This document shows positions 1-6,071 of a stretch of DNA of 8,036 nt, in pieces. Under the pieces are notes generated by a model. The model was given only the letters and a program-made list of their open reading frames with translations, was not told the DNA's origin and made no database searches. A program made the translations under genes and the position numbers. Origin of the DNA: Aestuariicoccus sp032586235 (lineage in GTDB: Bacteria > Pseudomonadota > Alphaproteobacteria > Rhodobacterales > Rhodobacteraceae); contig NZ_JAWHTD010000082.1 of assembly GCF_032586235.1 (NCBI RefSeq), forward strand, positions 1-8,036, written 5' to 3'. Positions within the stretch are counted from its first letter, which is position 1, and each line of letters starts with the position of its first letter.

Positions 1-24
1 TGGCGCGAACTTGGCGCGGTATAA
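1..24 (+). CDS. IS6-family transposase, last seven codons (5' end outside window)
   Basis: The reading frame WRELGAV followed by a TAA at 22-24 is identical to the C-terminus of the transposase at 1682-2386. Only the extreme C-terminus is visible, so whether this copy is functional cannot be judged. The near-identity to copy B implies recent duplication or homogenisation. Confidence 0.8.
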   Translation, partial: WRELGAV

Positions 25-76
25 GGGAAGTCCTACTGTCCTTGTGGAGACGGGTTCGAATCCGTCTGGCAGCACC
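1..76 (+). mobile_element. Right end of an IS6-family element (copy A, partial)
   Basis: These 76 bases match the right end of the complete IS6 element (2363-2438) with a single difference, at position 28 (a here, c at 2390). They contain the last seven transposase codons and stop, a short non-coding tail, and the right terminal inverted repeat (58-76). The rest of the element lies left of the window. Directly after base 76 the sequence becomes an htpX fragment, so this IS end marks a rearrangement breakpoint. Its orientation is the same as copies B and C. Confidence 0.9.
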
Positions 77-311
77 CATCGAAGCGCTTGCCGGGCGGAT
101 CGACAACCACGTCGCCGAGCGCAACCCGGGAACGGCGCACATGTTCATCATCAACCCGCTCCATGCGCATGGTTATGACAACCTGTTCGCCACCCACCCG
201 AGTACGGAGAACAGGGTGGCGGCCTTGCAGGAACTGGCGCAGGGCCATGGAACCCCGCGTCGTGATCGGTCAGCGGCCCCCCGGGCAGGGCGCGACGGGC
301 CTTGGGGCTAA
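77..311 (+). pseudogene. htpX: htpX 3' fragment (heat-shock membrane zinc metalloprotease, C-terminal piece)
   Basis: The frame reading IEALAGRIDN..., then ERNPGTAHMFIINPL, then LFATHPSTENRVAALQELA resembles the conserved C-terminal cytosolic part of HtpX proteases. Family members carry the pattern NPATAHMFIVNPL...LFSTHPATENRIAAL there. HtpX is an inner-membrane M48 zinc protease for misfolded membrane proteins. Everything upstream is missing: the N-terminal membrane helices, the HExxH zinc site and most of the protease domain. The frame opens directly out of the copy A right repeat and stops at TAA 309-311. A TTG at 42 within the IS tail could nominally start a short fusion peptide, but no function is expected. 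Recognition is confident; the fragment is a deletion remnant left by the IS. Confidence 0.8.
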
Positions 312-346
312 GCTGGGAGCAGGTCCACAGTCCACTTTGTAGACCC

Positions 347-380
347 GGGAGACATCTGACAGGAACGATCAGATGTCCCC
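347..380. terminator. Hairpin between htpX remnant and methyltransferase; terminator or operator
   Basis: A perfect 9-bp inverted repeat has arms gacatctga (351-359) and tcagatgtc (369-377) around a 9-base spacer. It extends by three further pairs (ggg 347-349 with ccc 378-380) past one bulged a at 350. It lies 36 bases after the htpX stop. A clear T-tract is missing (cttatc follows), so it is a weak intrinsic-terminator candidate. A dyad-symmetric operator upstream of the methyltransferase is an equal alternative. Confidence 0.4.
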
Positions 381-440
381 TTATCGCGGCGATCCAGACA
401 CTCATGCGGACCGCAGCGAATGGCTAGACCGAGCCCATTC

Positions 441-446
441 TACAAT
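441..446 (+). promoter_or_regulatory. Possible -10 box for the methyltransferase gene
   Basis: The hexamer tacaat differs from the sigma-70 consensus by one base and would give a leader of about 50 bases before the ATG at 502. No recognisable -35 hexamer sits at the expected 16-18 base spacing, so the call is weak. Nothing else promoter-like stands out in the 312-501 gap. Confidence 0.25.
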
Positions 447-501
447 ATTCTGCGCGATCCATGAATGACTGCTAAACTGATCAAAACAGGGATCGCATTT
501 C

Positions 502-1344
502 ATGGTCGCAAACAAGGCGCAGGCAGAGTATTGGGCTTCCCCGGCGGGCCTGAAATGGCTTGAACACGAGCATGCTCTGGATACCGCGATGGCCGGTATG
601 TTGGACATGATGCTCGATACCGCTGACATCGTATCAACGGACTGTATCATCGACATAGGATGTGGAACCGGAGCAAGCACCCTTGAAGCTTCCCGACGCG
701 TTCCGGACGGCATAGGGCTTGGGGTGGACATCTCCGAGCCACTTCTTGCACGCGCCGCCGGCAGGGCTAAGGAGGAAGGCATACAGAATGCCTCTTTCCT
801 GTTGGCCGATGCCCAAACACATGACTTTTCCCGCCGGCCCTTCGATCTTCTGGTGTCGAGATTGGGCATGAGCTTCTTTTCCGATACCGTCGCCGCCCTT
901 GGGAATCTGTCTAAGGCACTGAACGAGAATGGCAGAATGGTGTTTGTTTGCTGGGCATCGGTGGCCGAGAACCCCTGGTTCTCGGTTCCAGCATGTGCGG
1001 CGGAACAGAGGCTGGGATCGCTTCCGAAAGGGGACCCTGCCGCACCAGGACCAACCGCATTTCAGGATTGTGATCGAGTAGCCGATCTGATGTTTCAGGC
1101 GGGCCTCTCCAATATCGAGGCGCGTCCAGTAGAGTTTATGCTTACACCGCCCGATGGGGTTGCCGGCGCAGCGCGTGCTGCCAGCAAGGTCGGTCCCGCG
1201 GCTCGGATCATGAAAGCACACAAGGGAACCGAAGATGACGAGCTGGCGATTGAAAGCGCGGTGAGGGCCGCCTTCGAGAGTTTCGACGAAGGGGGTGTGG
1301 TGCGGGTTCCGGCCGTGGTCAATCTGTTCGCTTGTTCGCGATGA
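502..1344 (+). CDS. Class I SAM-dependent methyltransferase, 280 aa
   Basis: The protein has the Rossmann-fold signatures of class I methyltransferases. Glycine-rich motif I is DIGCGTG at residues 51-57. The acidic residue that binds the SAM ribose is D76 in GVDIS. A LADAQ segment (about 101-105, with D103) lies where the adenine-contacting motif is expected. FDLLVSRLGMSFF (about 114-126) is typical of UbiE/Methyltransf_11/25-like enzymes, as is a late FVCWASVAENPWF segment (148-160). The substrate cannot be told from sequence; small metabolites are the usual targets of this group. ATG 502 is the first start after an in-frame stop at 478-480 and has an agggA-like ribosome binding site about 10 bases upstream. 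The gene is intact, stands alone between two IS6 ends, and faces the copy B transposase. No pathway partner is visible. Confidence 0.85.
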   Translation: MVANKAQAEYWASPAGLKWLEHEHALDTAMAGMLDMMLDTADIVSTDCIIDIGCGTGASTLEASRRVPDGIGLGVDISEPLLARAAGRAKEEGIQNASFLLADAQTHDFSRRPFDLLVSRLGMSFFSDTVAALGNLSKALNENGRMVFVCWASVAENPWFSVPACAAEQRLGSLPKGDPAAPGPTAFQDCDRVADLMFQAGLSNIEARPVEFMLTPPDGVAGAARAASKVGPAARIMKAHKGTEDDELAIESAVRAAFESFDEGGVVRVPAVVNLFACSR

Positions 1345-1624
1345 ACCGGTCTCGGAAAGCTGTCATCCGGGATTGAACGCTGAGCATCAGCTTTGTCCGC
1401 GATCCGGTCGCTCAGGCCTACCGGCGACAATAACTGCTCTGGTCGTACGCAGACCTTGGGATACGGCGCAGCGAACGACGGCTCAGAGCCCAATACCGTC
1501 ATTGCGCAACGGCGCAGCATCAGTCGCGAAGTGCGGACAGCAGATGGGGTGGATGGCTCCCGCTCCCCGGCGTCGCAATGCGCCATAGTGCAGGTGTCAG
1601 AATCTGCGATAGAGAGGAGCCACC
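1345..1624. other. 280-bp gap without a supported gene
   Basis: The stretch between the methyltransferase stop and the left repeat of copy B has short open frames on both strands, none with a recognisable motif or a convincing start. A short perfect palindrome ggctcagagcc lies at 1480-1490. The sequence is probably flanking or remnant DNA truncated by the IS; its origin was not recognised. Confidence 0.5.
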
Positions 1625-1643
1625 GGTGTTGTCAGAAGGATTC
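1625..1643 (+). repeat. Left terminal inverted repeat of IS6 copy B
   Basis: It pairs with 2420-2438 at 16 of 19 positions (mismatches at positions 5, 8 and 13). Starting GG and having a TGTTG-like core, it resembles the general style of IS6-family ends. The copy C left end (7912-7930) agrees except at the third and fourth bases. Confidence 0.85.
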
Positions 1644-1646
1644 CGG

Positions 1647-1675
1647 TTGAGACGGGCAGGGCGGCCTCGTAGCGT
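1647..1675 (+). promoter_or_regulatory. Possible transposase promoter inside the IS left end
   Basis: TTGAGA at 1647-1652 matches the -35 consensus at five of six bases. Exactly 17 bases later, TAGCGT (1670-1675) is a poor -10. If used, transcription would start about at the ATG (1682), giving a leaderless mRNA; this fits the absence of a good ribosome binding site before that start. The same -35 hexamer is kept in copy C at 7934-7939. Confidence 0.3.
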
Positions 1676-1681
1676 CGGAAC

Positions 1682-2386
1682 ATGACCAAACCTGACCCGT
1701 TCAAGGGCTTTCACAGCAGCCCGGAAATCATCCGCCTGGCGGTGATGCTGTACGTCCGTTTCTCTCTGTCGCTCAGGAATGTAGAAGATCTGCTGCATGA
1801 ACGTGGCGTCGAGATCAGCCACGAGACGGTTCGATATTGGTGGTACAGGTTCGGCCCGATGTTTGCCTCCGAGATCCGGAAGCGCCGGATCGAAGGCATG
1901 AAATCGAGCCGCTGGCGTTGGCACCTCGATGAGATCTTCGTGAAGATTAACGGCGAGCGTCATTATCTTTGGCGGGCCGTCGATCACGAAGGGGAGGTTC
2001 TTGAGAGCTTCGTCACGAAGACGCGTGACAAGAGGGCGGCGTTGAAATTCCTCAAGAAAGCAATGCGGAAACACGGTCAGCCCGAGGTCATCGTGACGGA
2101 CAAGCTGCGGTCATATGGAGCTGCTCTGAAAGAACTCGGAGCTGACGATCGGCAGGAGACGGGTCGCTGGCTCAACAACAGGGCGGAGAACTCGCACCTA
2201 CCATTCCGACGACGGGAGCGGGCGATGCTCCGGTTTCGGCGGATGCGAAGTCTTCAGAAATTCGCCGCTGTCCACGCCTCAGTTTCCAACCATTTCAACT
2301 CCGATCGCAATCTCACGTCCAGAGCCATTTTCAAGAGGAACCGCGCCGCCGCTCTCGCCGAGTGGCGCGAACTTGGCGCGGTATAA
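1682..2386 (+). CDS. IS6-family DDE transposase, 234 aa, intact
   Basis: This is the full-length transposase of copy B. It catalyses strand transfer that fuses donor and target replicons, leaving an IS copy at each junction. The N-terminal third has the helix-turn-helix style segment EISHETVRYWWYRFG (about 44-58). The DDE catalytic core follows: D83 in HLDEIFVKI, D140 in VIVTDKLRSY, and E169 in NNRAENSH followed by the basic RRRERAMLRFRRMR stretch typical of the family. Length (234 aa) and C-terminus (LAEWRELGAV) are normal. ATG 1682 is preceded in frame by a stop at 1670-1672, so no earlier start is possible. No frameshift or internal stop is present, so the copy appears active. Confidence 0.95.
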   Translation: MTKPDPFKGFHSSPEIIRLAVMLYVRFSLSLRNVEDLLHERGVEISHETVRYWWYRFGPMFASEIRKRRIEGMKSSRWRWHLDEIFVKINGERHYLWRAVDHEGEVLESFVTKTRDKRAALKFLKKAMRKHGQPEVIVTDKLRSYGAALKELGADDRQETGRWLNNRAENSHLPFRRRERAMLRFRRMRSLQKFAAVHASVSNHFNSDRNLTSRAIFKRNRAAALAEWRELGAV

Positions 2387-2419
2387 GGGCAGTCCTACTG
2401 TCCTTGTGGAGACGGGTTC

Positions 2420-2438
2420 GAATCCGTCTGGCAGCACC
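2420..2438 (-). repeat. Right terminal inverted repeat of IS6 copy B
   Basis: Read inward from 2438 on the minus strand, it matches the left repeat at 16 of 19 positions. An identical right repeat is present in copy A at 58-76. On the plus strand this end looks like the 3' part of a tRNA (gttcgaat followed by a CACC end), but it is an IS terminus. Confidence 0.85.
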
Positions 2439-2510
2439 ATCGAGGCTTTTTACGGCCGGGAACTTCGCCGCCTTGATCCGGAGCTTGGGCTCGAAGCAGA
2501 CCGGAAATAA
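2439..2510 (+). pseudogene. Possible 3' scrap of an unknown gene next to IS copy B
   Basis: Directly after the right repeat, one frame reads IEAFYGRELRRLDPELGLEA then DRK and a TAA at 2508-2510. The charged, protein-like composition and the abrupt start at the IS boundary suggest the C-terminal 23 codons of a gene whose body was removed, as with htpX next to copy A. The family was not recognised. A GTG at 2406 within the IS tail is in frame but is unlikely to matter. With so few codons, a chance open frame is possible. Confidence 0.3.
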
Positions 2511-2601
2511 TTCGCAGGACTAGGTGTTAGCTGGATATGTGTGGCTCCGCTTGCAGTAGCTCGGCGGCTGAATAATCTTTGCCCGCGGGAAATGATGTAC
2601 T

Positions 2602-2619
2602 TCGGGTCTAAGGGCCCGA
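2602..2619 (-). terminator. Hairpin just after the ATPase stop; weak terminator candidate
   Basis: On the minus strand tcgggcc(2619-2613) pairs with gacccga (2608-2602), giving seven pairs including one G-T type, around a 4-base loop. It begins two bases beyond the TAG stop of the ATPase gene (2622-2624). No run of T follows, so intrinsic termination is uncertain. It may instead protect the mRNA 3' end. Confidence 0.3.
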
Positions 2620-2621
2620 CG

Positions 2622-5600
2622 CTATTCCGCGATGCTATGGATTTGCACCCCCTCTCCGCAGACCTCACGCGCGATATCGACGACATGCTGATGATGCGTG
2701 AGATAGATCGCCTGTCCGCGCCTGCCGACCCGCTCCATGACGCGACAGGCTGATCGTGTTCTGTCCTCGTCGAAGGTCTCGAAGATATCGTCGCAAAAGA
2801 ACGGAAGCGATGCCCCCTGATCCGCCAATTGCTCGTATGCCGCAGCGCGCAGGGCGAGATACAGCTGGAAACGGGTGCCTTTGGACATGTCCTGCGCCTG
2901 TTTTGCCATGCCGCTGGCGTCCAAGGCCAACAGGGTTTCCGATGCTCCGTCGATCTGGGTTTGCAGCTTGGAATAGGCACCGTTCGTCAGCTCTGCGAAG
3001 GCCGTTTCGGTGGCCCGCATCATTGCGCTGCGATGTGCATCACGATAACGCCTGATCGCGGTTTCTGCGAGGCGGTGGCCAAGACTTAGTTCCAAATGCC
3101 GGAGTGCCGCTTCCTGCATTTCGAGTTCTAACGTCGTCTTTCTCTCGACCAGGAGCACGACATCCGCATCCCCGCCGATGGCACGCAATTCTTGCTCGGC
3201 AGAGGTCCGCGCCTCGATCGTGCTCTTATAGCGAATTTCAATGCCTTCCAGATCGGCGCTGACCTCGTCCAGTTCAGCCAGTAATCCGGTTTGTGTGGCC
3301 TCCGCCAAGACGGCGCGTGCGTTCTCGAGGCGGTCCAGTTCGAGATGTGACGTCAGCGAGCGCTCAAGCTCCGCACGCTTGGCGCGATCAGCGATGACAT
3401 TCGAAGCCGTGCTGACAGCTTGGCGTAGAGCGCCGAGAGAACTAGTGTCGACGCTCTCCGGAAACACACGTGCCAGCTCAGCAACCGCGAGGTCGATATC
3501 TTCCAGGACTTTTTGGGCCTCAGCCATAGACTTTTCATGTGCCTTGATCCGTTCGTTCAGCTCACGCTCCTTATTGTCTGCATCAACCGCATGCTTCGCC
3601 AAATCCGCCAATGCGTCGTAGTTATCCAGAGGCGACGCTGTCGTAACGACACCGACCCGCTGCGCCAACGCCTGCACTTTCTCGGCAAACTGGATCTGGT
3701 CATCTTCCATAGCCGAGACCTGGCGCTCCAGCGCAACGCGCTCCTTGTCACTTTCACGCAGATCCCGGAGAGGTTGAAGAGAGGCCTCGAGCAAGCAGGC
3801 ATCTAGGCCTTGCGGAAAAGCCCTGGTGACACGCGAGGCCCAGTCGCCGCGGGCCGCAGCGGCTACCTCTTGGATGCCAGAAAGTTTGTCAGCGCGTTTC
3901 GTTTGGTCGCGCGTCAGCTCGTCAATTCGCGCTTTGGCGCTTCGCAGGTTTTCCTGATGGGTGCGCTGGGCCGTGAGATTGGTTTTTGCTACGGCGACAA
4001 GTTCATCAAACTCTGGCGCATCCCGACGGATGTGTTCCGAGAGCACCTCGACCAACCGGTTCGCCTTTTGAAACGTTTCCTGGTGCTCATCCTGAATTCG
4101 GCGAAGCTCGCCATCAGCTTGCACCGCAAGATTGAGCTTGCGCAGCCAATTCACGAAGAATTCCGGCGAAATTAAGCATCCAATACCAGCTTCGGTTGCC
4201 GCTCCCGCCAATCGCTCCAACACGGTATTGCGTGCTTGATCCAGCGTTTCGACCTGTTGCTCCACCGTTTTCAACCTGGCTTTCGCAGCCGCTAGATCCT
4301 GTTCATGCTGGCGCAGTGTCCCGATATCGGCCGCCTGTGAGAGGCGAAGATCCATGGCACTGTCGACGCGCCCCATTTCAACTTCGAAGGCATTTGCGGT
4401 TTGGTCGGTCAGACTGGCTCTGTGCGCCTTCCAGAGATCGTCGCGGCCCGTGCGAATGTTGCGCGCCTCGTCATCATCAATCAGTCCGTCCACCGCCTTG
4501 ATCCGAGCGATCCGTGCGCTGCGCTCCGCGATCTCGGCACGAATATTCTCCAAATCCTCGGCGGCGACCTCGTGTCTCTTTCTAGCATTCTGCAAATCGT
4601 CGAGCAGAGTTTCGGCCTCTTCCAATGTCAGAGGACTGGTCGGCAGAGTGTCGAAGCTCTGTCCTTTGGTGGTAAGCGCATCCAACGCAGCCCGCCGGTT
4701 GCGACGTGCCGTCTTCAAAGTCTCTGACGCCGCCGCATGGCGCGCGGAAAGCGTATCGATATCAAAACGCTCAAAGACCGCGGCCAAATCGACAGTGATA
4801 CAGGATTGGGCCTCAAGGGTGCCCAGGTGCTCCTTGGCGGCATCGATCTTGTCGTCGATGGCTGCCACCTCGTCCTGCTCACGTTTGACGGCGGCTTCCG
4901 CATCCCGCATGCGCTCGCGGGCCTGCTCAAGCTCCGACAAGGCGGCCGAGGACAGTACCAGATCCTTCGGGTCGATACCGGCGGGGGCACCAAGATCCTG
5001 GGACGCCCGGCCCATATCTGCGAGAACTTGTTCGAGTGCCTTATGACGCCGGTCCAGATCCAGGTCGGCCGTCGCGTACCGGCTTCTCAAGTCGTCCAGG
5101 TCCTCCAATTCCTGCGTCAGCGCGAGATGCTCGGGATGGTACTCGATCGCCGCCAAGTCCGAACGCAACACTTCGAGCTCATCGCCGTGGTTCGTGACAT
5201 CGCGCTGAGCCGTGGTCTGTTCGGCGAGCATCCGCACCAAGTCTTCAGGGTCGACATCCAACTGCACAGGCCAGGCGGCGAAATCCGCAAGCTTTTCGTC
5301 AAGCGCATCGATCTCGCTAAGCAATGGCAACGACTTGATCCTGGCGTCCAACTGAGCTTTCGCCGCGAACAAGTCTTTGCGACGTTCGGAAACCTGAGCT
5401 TCCTCGAGCAGGGCATCGTCGGCCGCCTTCTTGAGGCCGCGATATTGCGAAGCTGAAACATCGAGCTCCCGGATTTGCTTCTCGACCTCGGCATGCTCTT
5501 TTTTCAGACCTGCGAGCCGGGTCGTGCTCGCGCGCTTGCGATAGAGACCGTCAGCTTCCGACTGTACACTGTCGAGAACATCGGAGAGCTCGCTGATCCC

Positions 5601-6071
5601 GGCCGCTGCAGAAAACAGGAGGCGCCCGATGTCACCCTTGGCCCGGGTGATTTCCTCGCCCCCCTTTTCGATCGTCAGATCGTCCAGACAAAGAAGGTTC
5701 CTGTAGTCTTCCTCGGACAGGCCGCCGAGATGCGCCTGCAGCGCGCTGTTGGGCAATTCCTGACCATGAGCATCGCGGAGCGACGGATCGCGGGTCGGAA
5801 GCCGCGTGAAGGCCGTTTCATTTCCGTCGATATCCAGCAGCCCAGAAACCCGGAGGTTCTTGCGCTGGTGCAGGAAATCGTAAGGTTCACGATGCGGGAA
5901 CCCATAGAGAAGCCGGAGATAGCCCTCCATCGTCGTAGTCTTGCCGGCCTCATTCGGCCCATAGATCACATGGAAGTCCGGAGTGCCGGGGTCCCGCCGC
6001 GGCCCGAAATCAAATTGCTTGCCGGTAAACCCGCCGAAGAGTTCCAGATCGAGCTGTCTTAGCCTTGTCAT
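2622..6071 (-). CDS. YhaN/SbcC/Rad50-like coiled-coil ATPase, 1149 aa
   Basis: This is the large subunit of an SbcCD-like DNA end-processing complex. It should bind DNA and use ATP to gate the partner nuclease encoded just upstream. The N-terminal AAA_27/YhaN-type head has Walker A GPNEAGKTT (38-46) and the conserved stretch LLYGFPHREPYDFLH (about 54-68). A long, charged, coiled-coil-rich middle follows (about 180-1000), with a less helical break near 629-645 (GIGCLISPEFFVNWL). The C-terminal head has the ABC signature MSKGTRFQLYLALR (from 1062), Walker B LPFFCDD with D1094/D1095, and the switch histidine in YLTHH (1126-1127). No CxxC zinc hook is present, unlike classical Rad50/SbcC and as in YhaN. 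At 1149 aa it is longer than Bacillus YhaN. Its ATG at 6069-6071 overlaps the nuclease stop by 4 bp (ATGA), implying translational coupling. It is intact. Confidence 0.9.
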   Translation of the reverse strand: MTRLRQLDLELFGGFTGKQFDFGPRRDPGTPDFHVIYGPNEAGKTTTMEGYLRLLYGFPHREPYDFLHQRKNLRVSGLLDIDGNETAFTRLPTRDPSLRDAHGQELPNSALQAHLGGLSEEDYRNLLCLDDLTIEKGGEEITRAKGDIGRLLFSAAAGISELSDVLDSVQSEADGLYRKRASTTRLAGLKKEHAEVEKQIRELDVSASQYRGLKKAADDALLEEAQVSERRKDLFAAKAQLDARIKSLPLLSEIDALDEKLADFAAWPVQLDVDPEDLVRMLAEQTTAQRDVTNHGDELEVLRSDLAAIEYHPEHLALTQELEDLDDLRSRYATADLDLDRRHKALEQVLADMGRASQDLGAPAGIDPKDLVLSSAALSELEQARERMRDAEAAVKREQDEVAAIDDKIDAAKEHLGTLEAQSCITVDLAAVFERFDIDTLSARHAAASETLKTARRNRRAALDALTTKGQSFDTLPTSPLTLEEAETLLDDLQNARKRHEVAAEDLENIRAEIAERSARIARIKAVDGLIDDDEARNIRTGRDDLWKAHRASLTDQTANAFEVEMGRVDSAMDLRLSQAADIGTLRQHEQDLAAAKARLKTVEQQVETLDQARNTVLERLAGAATEAGIGCLISPEFFVNWLRKLNLAVQADGELRRIQDEHQETFQKANRLVEVLSEHIRRDAPEFDELVAVAKTNLTAQRTHQENLRSAKARIDELTRDQTKRADKLSGIQEVAAAARGDWASRVTRAFPQGLDACLLEASLQPLRDLRESDKERVALERQVSAMEDDQIQFAEKVQALAQRVGVVTTASPLDNYDALADLAKHAVDADNKERELNERIKAHEKSMAEAQKVLEDIDLAVAELARVFPESVDTSSLGALRQAVSTASNVIADRAKRAELERSLTSHLELDRLENARAVLAEATQTGLLAELDEVSADLEGIEIRYKSTIEARTSAEQELRAIGGDADVVLLVERKTTLELEMQEAALRHLELSLGHRLAETAIRRYRDAHRSAMMRATETAFAELTNGAYSKLQTQIDGASETLLALDASGMAKQAQDMSKGTRFQLYLALRAAAYEQLADQGASLPFFCDDIFETFDEDRTRSACRVMERVGRRGQAIYLTHHQHVVDIAREVCGEGVQIHSIAE

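Larger units (their letters stand above)
1625..2438 (+). mobile_element. Complete IS6-family insertion sequence (copy B), 814 bp
   Basis: Boundaries come from two observations. First, 19-bp terminal inverted repeats match at 16 of 19 positions: left 1625-1643 GGTGTTGTCAGAAGGATTC, and right, read on the minus strand from 2438, GGTGCTGCCAGACGGATTC. Second, the right 76 bases recur at 1-76 and the left part recurs at 7912-7961. The 814-bp size and single transposase gene are normal for the IS6 family, which moves by replicative cointegrate formation. Eight-base flanks (gagccacc left, atcgaggc right) do not match, so there is no target-site duplication around this copy. The left flank is anonymous DNA and the right flank is a short possible gene scrap. 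Confidence 0.9.

Noticed and set aside
38..77. tRNA 3' half (gttcgaat loop and CACC end), repeated at 2400-2439
   Set aside because: No anticodon or D arm lies upstream; the preceding bases are transposase coding sequence and the stem gives an 8-base T-loop. The segment is the terminal inverted repeat of the IS6 element.
351..377. CRISPR or integron attC site
   Set aside because: A single dyad with no repeated unit, no spacers and no integrase signature in the window.
1095..1586. 163-aa minus-strand open frame spanning the methyltransferase end and the following gap
   Set aside because: Most of it is antisense to the methyltransferase; the part in the gap (1345-1586) shows no recognisable motif and no good start.
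77..2460. Similar atcga-gc sequence following both IS6 right ends (78-85 and 2439-2446), as a sign of common target or homology
   Set aside because: The likeness fades after a few bases and the downstream frames are unrelated (htpX versus an unknown scrap); it is best treated as chance or mild target preference.
4354..5046. 230-aa plus-strand open frame, serine- and arginine-rich
   Set aside because: It lies wholly within the ATPase gene on the other strand, has low-complexity composition typical of an antisense GC-rich frame, and shows no motif.
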